Shown piece after piece: positions 8,212 through 16,453 of a stretch of DNA of 56,506 bases. The notes beneath the pieces are model-generated. The model was not told where the DNA came from. It ran no database searches and saw only the letters and a program-made list of their open reading frames with translations. The position numbers and the translations under genes are program-made. Source of the DNA: Rikenellaceae bacterium (GTDB taxonomy: Bacteria > Bacteroidota > Bacteroidia > Bacteroidales > Rikenellaceae); assembly GCA_015060075.1 (NCBI GenBank), contig SUZE01000004.1, positions 61,287 through 117,792 on the forward strand, in the 5' to 3' direction. Position 1 is the stretch's first letter, and the number at the start of each line of letters is the position of its first letter.

Positions 8212-9819
8212 ATGGAGGATTTAATTGCTATCCAAGGCAAGAGCGTTGCCGAGTTGCGTGAAATTGCAAAGGTGCTCGGCATCACAGAGGAAAAATTATC
8301 GAAGAAGGAGTTAATTGCCCGCATCTCATCTATTGGCGCAGAGGGCGAGCAGAGCAACTCTAACGAGGAGGTTGCAGAGGTCGCTCCTGCTCCGCAAAAG
8401 CGCAAGCGTGCCCGTCTCGGCTCAGTCAAGGTCGAGGCAGTAAAGACTACTCCCGTAGTTGTAGAGAAGAAAGAGAAAGTTGAAGTTGCGACAGAGGCTC
8501 CTTCAACAACGGTTACAGAGGAGAATATAGAGGAGGTTGCTCCACAGCCAAAGAAGCGTGGTCGCAAGCCAAAGAGTGCAACCGTAGAGGTAGCGACACA
8601 GACTGAGGCAACGGCTTTGCCAGAGCCGACAGATGTTGAGCAAAAAACAACAGAGGCTCAACCTGAGGAGAAGAGCGAAAGACCAATCACCAAAGATGAC
8701 TTCACCGCAGAGGTCTATGGCGAGGGTGTTTTGGAGGTTATTCCCGATGGTTACGGTTTCTTGCGCTCGGCAGACTACAACTATCTGAACTCACCCGATG
8801 ATATATATGTATCGCCATCGCAGATTAAACTCTTCGGCTTGAAGGCAGGTGATACCGTAGCAGGTGTTATCCGACCACCAAAGGAGGGTGAGCGATACTT
8901 CCCTCTCGTAAAAGTGACAAAAGTCAATGGTTTGGACCCTAATTTTATTCGCGACAGAGTGCAGTTCGAGTATCTCACGCCACTCTTCCCAAGCGAGAAG
9001 TTTAACCTTACGGGCGAAGGTCACAACTCGATGACCAACCGTATTGTCGATTTATTCTCCCCTATCGGTAAAGGTCAGCGTGCCCTTATCGTGGCACAGC
9101 CTAAGACAGGTAAGACGATGATTTTGCAGAGCCTTGCAAACGCCATAGCAGACAATCACCCTGAGGTTTATATGATTGTACTCCTCATTGACGAGCGACC
9201 TGAGGAGGTTACCGAGATGGCTCGCCATGTCAAAGCCGAAGTCGTTTCTTCGACCTTTGACGAGCAGGCTTCACGCCATGTCAAGGTTGCAGAGATGGTT
9301 CTCGAAAAGGCAAAGCGTATGGTTGAGTGCGGACACGATGTCGTAATCCTTTTAGACTCAATTACCCGTTTGGCTCGTGCCTACAACTCCGTACAACCTG
9401 CATCGGGTAAGGTATTGTCGGGAGGTGTCGATGCAAACGCCTTGCACAAGCCAAAGCGTTTCTTCGGTGCTGCACGAAATACCGAGGAGAAGGGCTCACT
9501 TACCATCATCGCTACCGCCCTTATCGAAACGGGCTCAAAGATGGACGAGGTTATCTTCGAGGAGTTCAAGGGTACGGGAAATATGGAGTTGCAACTCGAC
9601 CGCCGTATCGCCAACAAGCGTATCTACCCTGCTGTCGATGTCGTGGCATCGAGCACTCGCCGTGAGGACTTGCTCCTCTCTCGCGAGAAGATGCAACGCA
9701 CCTGGGTACTCCGCAAGTACCTCTCCGATATGACACCTGTGGAGGCTATGGAGTTCCTCGAAAAGCAGATGACACTCACTCGAACGAACGAGGAGTTCCT
9801 CGCTACGATGAACCAATAA
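8212..9819 (+). CDS. rho: Transcription termination factor Rho
   Basis: This hexameric RNA-dependent helicase terminates transcription. The ATG at 8212 is preferred over an in-frame TTG three codons earlier. The N-terminal ~45 residues are the SAP-like Rho_N domain. A long charged insert follows (about 50-160) with a [11 protein letters not shown]-hook-like motif, then the cold-shock RNA-binding domain (about 165-240) and the RecA-type ATPase with Walker A QPKTGKT near residue 300 and the Q-loop and R-loop regions. At 535 residues it is longer than E. coli Rho because of the insert. Such inserts are known from Bacteroidota and are thought to bind nucleic acid or drive condensation. Confidence 0.97.
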   Translation: MEDLIAIQGKSVAELREIAKVLGITEEKLSKKELIARISSIGAEGEQSNSNEEVAEVAPAPQKRKRARLGSVKVEAVKTTPVVVEKKEKVEVATEAPSTTVTEENIEEVAPQPKKRGRKPKSATVEVATQTEATALPEPTDVEQKTTEAQPEEKSERPITKDDFTAEVYGEGVLEVIPDGYGFLRSADYNYLNSPDDIYVSPSQIKLFGLKAGDTVAGVIRPPKEGERYFPLVKVTKVNGLDPNFIRDRVQFEYLTPLFPSEKFNLTGEGHNSMTNRIVDLFSPIGKGQRALIVAQPKTGKTMILQSLANAIADNHPEVYMIVLLIDERPEEVTEMARHVKAEVVSSTFDEQASRHVKVAEMVLEKAKRMVECGHDVVILLDSITRLARAYNSVQPASGKVLSGGVDANALHKPKRFFGAARNTEEKGSLTIIATALIETGSKMDEVIFEEFKGTGNMELQLDRRIANKRIYPAVDVVASSTRREDLLLSREKMQRTWVLRKYLSDMTPVEAMEFLEKQMTLTRTNEEFLATMNQ

Positions 9820-9852
9820 AACGGAAAGCGGAAAACGGAAAACGGAAAACTA
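9820..9852 (+). repeat. 7-bp word array (CGGAAAA/CGGAAAG)
   Basis: About four in-phase copies fill the whole 36-nt gap between rho and the next S1/P1 nuclease gene. Related arrays occur at about 12743, 34906, 46935, 46998, 49858 and 50591. Confidence 0.85.
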
Positions 9853-9855
9853 TTT

Positions 9856-10629
9856 ATGAAAAAGTTTCTAATCATAGCTCTTGCGTTACTGACGCACTTG
9901 ACCTCTTTTGGTTGGGGGCAGAAGGGACACGATGTAGTGGCGTATATTGCCGAGTGTAACCTAACGCCCGAAGCGTATCAGAAGGTGGTCAAAAAGTTGG
10001 GCGACCACTCGTTGGTCTATTACGCCAATTGGCTCGACAATGCAAGTTACAGCGACCAATATCGCTACACCAAGACCTGGCACTACGCCAATGTAGACGA
10101 GGGTTGCACCTACGACACCATGCCCAAGAACGAGAAGGGCGATGTCGTAACCGCCATAAACGGCATCGTTGCCGAGATTAAAAGTGGCAAACTCTCGGCG
10201 GAGCAGGAGAATGTGCGCCTTAGAATGTTGATTCACCTCGTAGGCGATATTCACTGCCCGATGCACGCAGGTCATCTGAGCGACAGAGGTGGCAACGAGG
10301 TGATTGTCAAGTTCTTCAACAAGGATACGAAATTGCACTCGTTGTGGGATACGGCACTTGTCGAGGCGGCTCACAAGTGGAGTTATACCGAGTGGGAGCA
10401 GCAACTCAACCGCTACTGCACCGCAGAGCGCAAAGCCGAGTTGTCAAAGGGCACAGCAACGGATTGGCTCAACGAGAGCCACGCCATAGCGACCGAGATT
10501 TACAAGGCGACACCAGAAAAGAGCAAGGTGTCGTACGACTACATCGCATACTACGCACCTGTAATCGAGAAGCAACTGCTTTCGGGCGGTTTGCGATTGG
10601 CACGAATACTAAACGAACTGTACGATTAA
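9856..10629 (+). CDS. Secreted S1/P1 nuclease family protein (third copy)
   Basis: The protein has 257 residues with a signal peptide ending before Trp20 (SFG|WGQKGHD). The S1/P1 set is complete: Trp20, His25, the Asp of NWLDNA, HLVGDIHCPMH and HSLWDT, plus the RGGNEV motif typical of canonical bacterial members. It is closer to the textbook family than the two diverged copies at 6288-8009. It starts 36 nt after rho, across a short repeat array, and may be read from the rho transcript. Confidence 0.93.
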   Translation: MKKFLIIALALLTHLTSFGWGQKGHDVVAYIAECNLTPEAYQKVVKKLGDHSLVYYANWLDNASYSDQYRYTKTWHYANVDEGCTYDTMPKNEKGDVVTAINGIVAEIKSGKLSAEQENVRLRMLIHLVGDIHCPMHAGHLSDRGGNEVIVKFFNKDTKLHSLWDTALVEAAHKWSYTEWEQQLNRYCTAERKAELSKGTATDWLNESHAIATEIYKATPEKSKVSYDYIAYYAPVIEKQLLSGGLRLARILNELYD

Positions 10630-10692
10630 AAATTAAAAATTAAAAATAAATACCTTTAATTGTCAATTGTCAATTCGTCAATTGTCAATTAA
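10630..10692 (+). repeat. AATTAAA and AATTGTC word arrays
   Basis: The gap before ychF begins with three AAAATTA words and continues with four copies of AATTGTC or close variants. The 20-nt string starting AATACCTTTAATTG also occurs at about 35899, after the small secreted protein gene. Confidence 0.8.
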
Positions 10693-10709
10693 GAAAAATG
10701 TAGAAACTT

Positions 10710-11810
10710 ATGGCTTTACAATGTGGTATTGTCGGACTCCCGAATGTTGGTAAATCGACACTTTTCAACTGTCTGTCGAATGCAAAGGCGCAATCGGCAA
10801 ACTTCCCTTTCTGTACTATCGAGCCGAATGTCGGCATTATCACCGTACCTGACGAGCGACTCGTCAAGTTGGCGGAGATTGACAACCCAAAGCGTGTTAT
10901 CCCCACCACTATCGAGATTGTCGATATCGCAGGTTTGGTAAAGGGCGCATCGAAGGGCGAAGGTCTTGGTAATAAGTTCCTTGCGAATATCCGCAATACC
11001 AACGCAATTATTCACGTTTTGCGTTGCTTCGACAACGAGAATATCACCCATGTCGATGGCACGGTGGACCCCGTACGCGACAAGGGCATTATCGATACGG
11101 AGTTGCAGCTCAAAGACCTCGAAACGGTCGAGAACCGCATAGCAAAGGTGGCAAAGCAGGCTCAGACAGGTGGCGACAAGTTGGCAAAGCGTCAGTACGA
11201 TATCCTCGTGCGTTACAAGGAGGTTTTGGAGCAGGGATTGTGCGCCCGCACGCTCGAACTCGACAAGGAAGAGCGCAAGGTTATGGGCGACCTTAACCTC
11301 TTGACCGACAAGCCTGTACTCTATGTCTGCAATGTTGATGAGGCGAGTGCTGTATCGGGCAATGCGCACACCGAAGCGGTGAAGGCGGCTATCGCAAACG
11401 AGAATGCCGAGATGCTTATCGTGGCGGCGGCTACCGAGGCGGATATTGCCGAACTCGAAACCTACGAGGAGCGTCAGATGTTCTTGGAGGATATGGGATT
11501 GGAGGAGTCGGGCGTAAATCGTTTGATTAAAGCGGCTTACAAGTTGCTCGAACTCGAAACATTCTTCACTACGGGAGCTGACGAGTCACGTGCTTGGACC
11601 TACCGCAAGGGCACAAAGGCTCCGCAGGCAGCAGGTGTTATCCACACCGACTTCGAGAAGGGATTTATCCGTGCCGAGGTTATCAAATATGCTGATTATG
11701 TGGCTCTTGGCTCGGAGAAGGCGTGTCGTGATGCAGGCAAAATCGGTATCGAAGGCAAAGAGTACATCGTAGAAGATGGCGATATAATGCATTTCTTGTT
11801 CAATGTTTAG
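10710..11810 (+). CDS. ychF: Redox-regulated ATPase YchF (OLA1 family)
   Basis: This universally conserved P-loop protein of the Obg family prefers ATP over GTP. Walker A is GLPNVGKS near the N terminus. The usual NKxD guanine-specificity motif is replaced by NVDE (in YVCNVDEA), the hallmark of the ATP-using YchF branch. A coiled-coil insert lies mid-protein and a TGS domain at the C terminus. The 366-residue length is standard. A 16-bp perfect terminator follows. Confidence 0.97.
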   Translation: MALQCGIVGLPNVGKSTLFNCLSNAKAQSANFPFCTIEPNVGIITVPDERLVKLAEIDNPKRVIPTTIEIVDIAGLVKGASKGEGLGNKFLANIRNTNAIIHVLRCFDNENITHVDGTVDPVRDKGIIDTELQLKDLETVENRIAKVAKQAQTGGDKLAKRQYDILVRYKEVLEQGLCARTLELDKEERKVMGDLNLLTDKPVLYVCNVDEASAVSGNAHTEAVKAAIANENAEMLIVAAATEADIAELETYEERQMFLEDMGLEESGVNRLIKAAYKLLELETFFTTGADESRAWTYRKGTKAPQAAGVIHTDFEKGFIRAEVIKYADYVALGSEKACRDAGKIGIEGKEYIVEDGDIMHFLFNV

Positions 11811-11837
11811 GAGTTGCGGAAGCTGTTAGCAAGCGTT

Positions 11838-11880
11838 AGAGGCATTAGAGGTGTTCACGCCTCTAATGCCTCTTTTTTTT
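11838..11880 (+). terminator. Strong rho-independent terminator after ychF
   Basis: A 16-bp stem (11838-11853 with 11858-11873, one G-T pair) with a TTCA tetraloop is followed by an uninterrupted T run to 11880. Confidence 0.95.
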
Positions 11881-11933
11881 CGCCAAAAGTGTTGTTTTTC
11901 TGCTCAATATCGCATTTTATAAATAAAAATTTA

Positions 11934-11941
11934 TAAATTTG
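11934..11941 (+). promoter_or_regulatory. -7 box (TAAATTTG) for the steroid-reductase gene
   Basis: This perfect TAnnTTTG match lies 24 nt before the ATG at 11966. No clear TTTG is seen at the -33 distance. Because the box contains an in-frame TTG, automatic start calling at 11939 would be misleading. Confidence 0.6.
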
Positions 11942-11965
11942 CGAGATTTTAATACCCAAACGAGT

Positions 11966-12742
11966 ATGATAGCACTCTCTACTTACAACATTTTCTTGGC
12001 TGTGATGGCGGCAACAGCACTTGTTGTCTTTGTTGCGCTGCACTTCGTAAAGGCTGGTTACGGCTACCTCTACAACCCGAAATTCGGCTTCCCCGTGCCA
12101 AACAAGGTGGCGTGGGTATTGATGGAGGCTCCCGTATTTGTGGCGATGTGGATACTTTGGTACTTGGGCGGAATGACCACCGAATTGGCACCGTTGGCAC
12201 TCTTCTCGATTATCCAAATCCACTACTTCCAACGCTCGTTCATCTTCCCATTGTTGCTGCGTGGCAACTCGAAGATGCCCGTATCGATTATGCTGATGGG
12301 AATGACATTCAACACCCTTAACGCATTGATGCAGGGCGGTTGGTTGTTCTTTATCGTGCCGACATATTTCCCTGACTACTACGCAGATTGGTTCTGCAAG
12401 CCTTATATCTACATCGGTGTTGGCGTATGGTTGTTTGGTTTCATCACCAACCTCCATTCGGACTACATCATTCGCCACCTGCGCAAGCCTGGCGACAAGA
12501 AGCACTACATTCCACACGGCGGTATGTTCCGCTATGTATCTTCGGCAAACTACTTTGGCGAGTTTATGGAGTGGGTAGGCTACGCCATCGCATCGTGGTC
12601 GGTAGCGGGCGTTGTATTTGCGTGGTGGACATTTGCGAACTTGGCACCTCGTGCAGGCGACCTTCGCAAGCGCTACGAGGAGGAGTTTGGCGAGGAGTTC
12701 ACAAAACTCAACCGCAAACGAATCATTCCATTTATCTACTAA
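11966..12742 (+). CDS. 3-oxo-5-alpha-steroid 4-dehydrogenase (SRD5A-like) membrane reductase
   Basis: This 258-residue polytopic membrane protein (about six helices) matches the steroid 5-alpha-reductase family. It has an N-terminal KAGYGYLYNPKFG region, the HYFQRSFIFP motif mid-protein, and the C-terminal NADPH-binding part with GGMFRYVSSANYFGE, GYAIASW and RYEEEFGEEF. Members reduce the delta-4 double bond of 3-oxo steroids with NADPH to the 5-alpha product. It is followed by an Fe-S old-yellow-enzyme reductase and, after a restriction-modification insertion, an SDR. That set resembles gut Bacteroidota clusters described for 3-oxo-delta-4 bile acids (isoallolithocholate route). The substrate is inferred; other lipid substrates are possible. 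Confidence 0.88.
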   Translation: MIALSTYNIFLAVMAATALVVFVALHFVKAGYGYLYNPKFGFPVPNKVAWVLMEAPVFVAMWILWYLGGMTTELAPLALFSIIQIHYFQRSFIFPLLLRGNSKMPVSIMLMGMTFNTLNALMQGGWLFFIVPTYFPDYYADWFCKPYIYIGVGVWLFGFITNLHSDYIIRHLRKPGDKKHYIPHGGMFRYVSSANYFGEFMEWVGYAIASWSVAGVVFAWWTFANLAPRAGDLRKRYEEEFGEEFTKLNRKRIIPFIY

Positions 12743-12762
12743 ACGGAAAACGGAAAACTGAA

Positions 12763-12873
12763 AGCGCACCCCATAAAGCGAACGGAGTGAGCGCCCCCCA
12801 TAAAGGGCGGAACGCCCGCCCCCATAAAGCAGTCGCAGACTGCTCCCCCATGAATAGCTGCGCCTTGACGAGG
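12763..12873 (+). repeat. Hairpin-mosaic repeat (CCCATAAA spacer type)
   Basis: The order of parts is CCCATAAAGCGAA...AGTGAGC, CCCATAAA plus a GGGCG-GAA-CGCCC hairpin (12805-12817), CCCATAAA plus a GCAGTC-GCA-GACTGC hairpin (12829-12843), and a TGCGCCTTGACGAGG tail. An inverted copy is at 22134-22242. CGGAAAA words precede it (from 12743). Confidence 0.88.
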
Positions 12874-12911
12874 TTAAGAGTTCAGAAAACTAAAACACAA
12901 AGCAAAATAAT

Positions 12912-14162
12912 ATGGCAGAGAAGAAGGACCTCAAAGAGTCGAAACTCTTTACACCTTACAAACTCAACGACAAAGTAACTCTTCGCAACCGTACAATTCG
13001 TTCGGCAGCGTTTGAGTCGATGGGTAAGGATTTCAATCCAACCCAAAAATTGAAGGACTACCATGTCAGCGTGGCAAAGGGCGGTGTCGGCATGACTACC
13101 CTCGCCTACGCATCAATCAACCGTAGCGGCGTATCGTTCAACTCGCAGTTGTGGCTGCGTGACGAGGTTATCGAGCCGTTGAAGGATATCACCGATGCAA
13201 TTCACGCCGAGGGTGCAGCCGCAGGTATTCAGATTGGACACTGCGGAAATATGACTCACTGGTCTACGGCAGGTAGTTTCCCCGTATCGGCATCGAATGG
13301 CTTTAACCTCTACTCCCCTACCTTCCACCGCCGAATGACGCACAAGGAGATTGCGGAGACGGCAAAGGATTTCGGAAAGGCGGTGCATCTTGCACACGAG
13401 TCGGGCTTTGATAGCGTGGAGGTACACGCAGGACACGGCTACCTCATTTCGCAGTTCCTCTCGCCTTGGACCAATCGCCGCCGTGATGAGTTTGGTGGCT
13501 CGTTGGAGAACCGTATGCGCTTTATGAAGATGTGCTTGGAGGAGGTTATGGAGGCTGCACACAAGACAGGCACCGCCGTACTCGTTAAGCACAATATGGA
13601 AGATGGCTTCAAGAGTGGTATTCAGATACCTGAGAGCATCGAGATTGCGAAGGAGATTGAGAAGTTCAATGTAAACGGCATCGTACTCTCGTCAGGCTTT
13701 GTTTCGCGTGCGCCAATGGCGGTTATGCGTGGTCGTATCCCTACAAAGACTATGAGTTACTACATGGGCTGGAACGAGTGGTTGCAGAAGATTGTGGTCG
13801 ATTTGTTCGGTCATTGGATGATTAAGGACTACAAGTTCGAGGAGTGCTTCTTCTTGGAGAATGCCAAGAAGTTTCGCGCTGAGTTGAAGGGACCACTCGT
13901 ATATGTGGGCGGTATCGTATCACGTGAGGGTATCGAGAAGGTCTTGGACGCTGGCTTCGAGATGGTACAGATGGCTCGTTGTTTGATTAACGACCCTGCG
14001 TTTGTGAACAAGATGAAGGAGGGCGATATTTCGACTCGTTCGGGTTGCGACCATCGCGACTACTGTATTGCGCGTATGTACTCGAAGGATATGCAGTGTT
14101 GCCACAACTGCAAGGAGCCTATTCCTGACAAGGTGTGGAAGGAACTCGCAAAAATCGACTAA
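12912..14162 (+). CDS. NADH:flavin oxidoreductase (old yellow enzyme type) with C-terminal Fe-S cysteines
   Basis: This 416-residue protein is a TIM-barrel FMN reductase of the OYE / 2,4-dienoyl-CoA reductase group. The flavin and substrate motifs are QIGHCGN, EVHAGHGYL (HxGH), LSPWTNRR and DEFGGSLENR, and VYVGGIV lies in the phosphate-binding region. Near the C terminus Cys379, Cys385, Cys396, Cys397 and Cys400 suggest a 4Fe-4S cluster as in BaiCD/BaiH-like enzymes, but the separate FAD/NAD domain of those longer proteins is absent. Bile-acid 5-beta-reductases of gut bacteria belong to this family. Together with the neighbouring SRD5A homologue this suggests alternative A-ring reduction; the substrate is inferred. 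Confidence 0.88.
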   Translation: MAEKKDLKESKLFTPYKLNDKVTLRNRTIRSAAFESMGKDFNPTQKLKDYHVSVAKGGVGMTTLAYASINRSGVSFNSQLWLRDEVIEPLKDITDAIHAEGAAAGIQIGHCGNMTHWSTAGSFPVSASNGFNLYSPTFHRRMTHKEIAETAKDFGKAVHLAHESGFDSVEVHAGHGYLISQFLSPWTNRRRDEFGGSLENRMRFMKMCLEEVMEAAHKTGTAVLVKHNMEDGFKSGIQIPESIEIAKEIEKFNVNGIVLSSGFVSRAPMAVMRGRIPTKTMSYYMGWNEWLQKIVVDLFGHWMIKDYKFEECFFLENAKKFRAELKGPLVYVGGIVSREGIEKVLDAGFEMVQMARCLINDPAFVNKMKEGDISTRSGCDHRDYCIARMYSKDMQCCHNCKEPIPDKVWKELAKID

Positions 14163-14171
14163 TATACGAAC

Positions 14172-14200
14172 AGAAAGCGAGATTTTATTCTCGCTTTCTT
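14172..14200 (+). terminator. Terminator after the Fe-S reductase gene
   Basis: An 11-bp stem (14172-14182 with 14189-14199) with a 6-nt loop, followed by a short T-containing tail. It marks a transcription boundary before the restriction-modification genes. Confidence 0.85.
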
Positions 14201-14225
14201 TATGTAATTTATCAGACTTATTTCG

Positions 14226-14256
14226 TTTGTTATATCCAATAAAATTCGTAACTTTA
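14226..14256 (+). promoter_or_regulatory. Promoter of the restriction-modification operon
   Basis: TTTG at 14226-14229, a 19-nt spacer and TAACTTTA at 14249-14256 (one mismatch to the -7 consensus). It lies 20 nt before the methyltransferase ATG. Confidence 0.65.
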
Positions 14257-14275
14257 CACTCGAATTAGTTTGACT

Positions 14276-15757
14276 ATGACCGACTCGAAAGCATACGGAA
14301 GAGTATATACTCCTAAATATCTGGTAAAACAAATTTTAGATTGTACCAGCTATAATACCTACGCGAATGTCATAGGCAAACATATTATTGATAATAGTTG
14401 TGGCGATGGAGCATTTCTCGTTGAGATTGCAAAAAGGTATTGCGAGTTATTCAATGGGGAAGTAGAAGAGTTAAGAGAACACCTACAAACTTATATTCAC
14501 GGTATCGAAATCAACGAGTCTGAGCGTAACAAGTGTATTACAAATCTAAACACCCTTGTTAGTCAATATGGCATAACTGATGTAAATTGGGATATTTTGT
14601 GCGCAGACACACTTTCTGTATCAAAATACAACCAACAGATGGATTATGTTGTGGGTAACCCTCCGTATGTAAGAGTTCATAACCTAGAATCTTCATACGA
14701 AAGCGTTAAAGCATATCAATTTGCAAATGGCGGTATGACCGACCTATATCTCGTCTTCTTTGAGATTGGTTTTAATATGCTAAAAGCTAATGGTCAGTTG
14801 TGCTATATCACGCCTAGTTCTTGGCTCAATAGTGTTGCCGCAGATAATTTAAGACGGTATATTATACATCATCAAAATCTTGTTACTCTTATAGATTTAG
14901 GGCATTTTCAGGCATTCGATAAAATCACCACTTACACATTAATATCTCACTTTAAGAAATCGCATTGTAATAGCAAGTTTAATTACTACTCTTACAATGC
15001 AAACACCAAAAGTAGTTATTTTGTCGAAAATTTAGACTTACAAGACATTTATATTGATTCTTATTTCTATTTAGGTAGCAAAGAAAGTCTTGCGACTCTA
15101 TCCAAAATAAAGAGTACCACATGCAACAGATATGTTTCTGTAAAAAATGGTTTTGCAACATTGGCTGATGCCGTTTTTATTGGAGATAACATTCCTGAAT
15201 CACCTATAACAATAAATGTTATTAAGGCTTCAACAGGAAAATGGTATAAATGTATCTTCCCATACGACAAAAAAGGCAAACCGCTTTCAGAAGATATTAT
15301 ATTTGAGAATGAAAATGTAAGAAGATATTTCATTGAACAAAAAAAGGCTTTATTAAAAGGTCGAGCTGAATATGCTGGGTGGTATCTCTTTGGCAGAACA
15401 CAAGCATTGTCAGATGTTTATAGACCAAAGCTATCTATAAATGCATTAGTCAGAACAAAAGAAGACATCAAATTAGTGGAATTAGTCAGCGGTGAGGGTA
15501 TATATAGCGGACTATACATTACAACGAACTTCAATATTTCCCTGCAAGATATCAGAGGTATTGTGGTGTCAGATGAATTTATCAACTATGTTAAATTGTT
15601 GAAAAAATATAAGAGTGGCGGATATTACACTTTTAACACCAAAGACATAGAGCAATTTATTAACTACAAACTTTCGCATAAAGAAAAAACCAATAGACAT
15701 GTTATCAAACCAACAATTTCTAGACAAAGTCCTGATCTCTTTCAAGGAGTTTATTAA
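14276..15757 (+). CDS. Type II N6-adenine DNA methyltransferase (Eco57I/TaqI-like)
   Basis: This 493-residue protein has the SAM-binding motif I DNSCGDGAFL (about residues 39-48) and the catalytic motif IV NPPYVR (128-133), which define N6-adenine methyltransferases. A C-terminal region of ~250 residues probably reads the target sequence. The ATG at 14276 is preferred over a TTG two codons earlier. It overlaps the following gene by 59 nt and is markedly AT-richer than the steroid genes on either side. Its role is to protect host DNA from the paired endonuclease. Confidence 0.9.
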   Translation: MTDSKAYGRVYTPKYLVKQILDCTSYNTYANVIGKHIIDNSCGDGAFLVEIAKRYCELFNGEVEELREHLQTYIHGIEINESERNKCITNLNTLVSQYGITDVNWDILCADTLSVSKYNQQMDYVVGNPPYVRVHNLESSYESVKAYQFANGGMTDLYLVFFEIGFNMLKANGQLCYITPSSWLNSVAADNLRRYIIHHQNLVTLIDLGHFQAFDKITTYTLISHFKKSHCNSKFNYYSYNANTKSSYFVENLDLQDIYIDSYFYLGSKESLATLSKIKSTTCNRYVSVKNGFATLADAVFIGDNIPESPITINVIKASTGKWYKCIFPYDKKGKPLSEDIIFENENVRRYFIEQKKALLKGRAEYAGWYLFGRTQALSDVYRPKLSINALVRTKEDIKLVELVSGEGIYSGLYITTNFNISLQDIRGIVVSDEFINYVKLLKKYKSGGYYTFNTKDIEQFINYKLSHKEKTNRHVIKPTISRQSPDLFQGVY

Positions 15758-16430
15758 GAGTGGTACATCTCGTAGCACAGCTAAATTAAAGCCTTTACAC
15801 GGAGCAATTGCTTCTGATATAGCAGAGCGATTAGGTGAAGGTTATAAAGTTCATTCACAAGGTTATAAGGACGGTAAAGAGAAAAAGATTAGCGGTCGTT
15901 ATATTGACAAGATGGTTGATATAACAATCGAGGAAGTTAAGACTAAAAAGCCAATAGTTGGTATAGGCGTAAAGTTTGTAATGCAAAACTATTCTCAAAA
16001 TTCCAACAACTATTTTGAGAATATGTTAGGCGAGACTGCAAATATCCGCACTGCAAATTGCCCATACTTTCAAATATTTATAATTCTTGATAAATTACCG
16101 TATTACAAGAAAGGTGGAGAGTTGAAAAAATGGGAGGAACTCACAGACCACAATATGAGCAAATACTGCAAGTTATCAGCTGATAATACTGACATCTTCT
16201 TGCATACCCCTAATAAAACCTTAATTTGCGTTGCACATATTGACCCCGAAATTCCGAATACAACTGATACCAAAAAATCATACAGAGCTTTTTATAGTAA
16301 TAAAATAGATAAACTGAAAATATCTCATTCAACACACGACTATAAAGGGCTCGCCGACAATGGCACTATTATTATGAATGATTACGAGCTCTTTATGGAG
16401 AAGGTATATCATACTATAAAGTCAATATAA
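15699..16430 (+). CDS. Putative type II restriction endonuclease
   Basis: This 243-residue protein is encoded directly after, and overlapping, an N6-adenine methyltransferase. I do not recognise a named restriction family. A weak PD-(D/E)XK-like arrangement may be present (Asp74 in MVDITI, Lys92 in GIGVKFV), followed by a conserved-looking NNYFENMLGETANIR segment. The start at 15699 gives the 59-nt overlap; no good ATG follows soon after, so translational coupling is plausible. The assignment as the cognate nuclease rests mainly on context. A C-terminal Asn/Lys-rich composition and low GC match the methyltransferase. Confidence 0.7.
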   Translation: MLSNQQFLDKVLISFKEFIKSGTSRSTAKLKPLHGAIASDIAERLGEGYKVHSQGYKDGKEKKISGRYIDKMVDITIEEVKTKKPIVGIGVKFVMQNYSQNSNNYFENMLGETANIRTANCPYFQIFIILDKLPYYKKGGELKKWEELTDHNMSKYCKLSADNTDIFLHTPNKTLICVAHIDPEIPNTTDTKKSYRAFYSNKIDKLKISHSTHDYKGLADNGTIIMNDYELFMEKVYHTIKSI

Positions 16431-16453
16431 GAATAAAAAAGTAGATAATCTGT

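Noticed and set aside
11855..12769. A 304-codon minus-strand frame over the 5-alpha-reductase gene
   Set aside because: The plus-strand frame has clear SRD5A motifs and membrane helices; the antisense frame is rich in Cys/His/Arg without any domain, as expected for a shadow frame.
14276..16430. Type I or type III restriction system
   Set aside because: There is no specificity subunit and no helicase motor; a stand-alone N6-adenine methyltransferase with a small partner fits type II.
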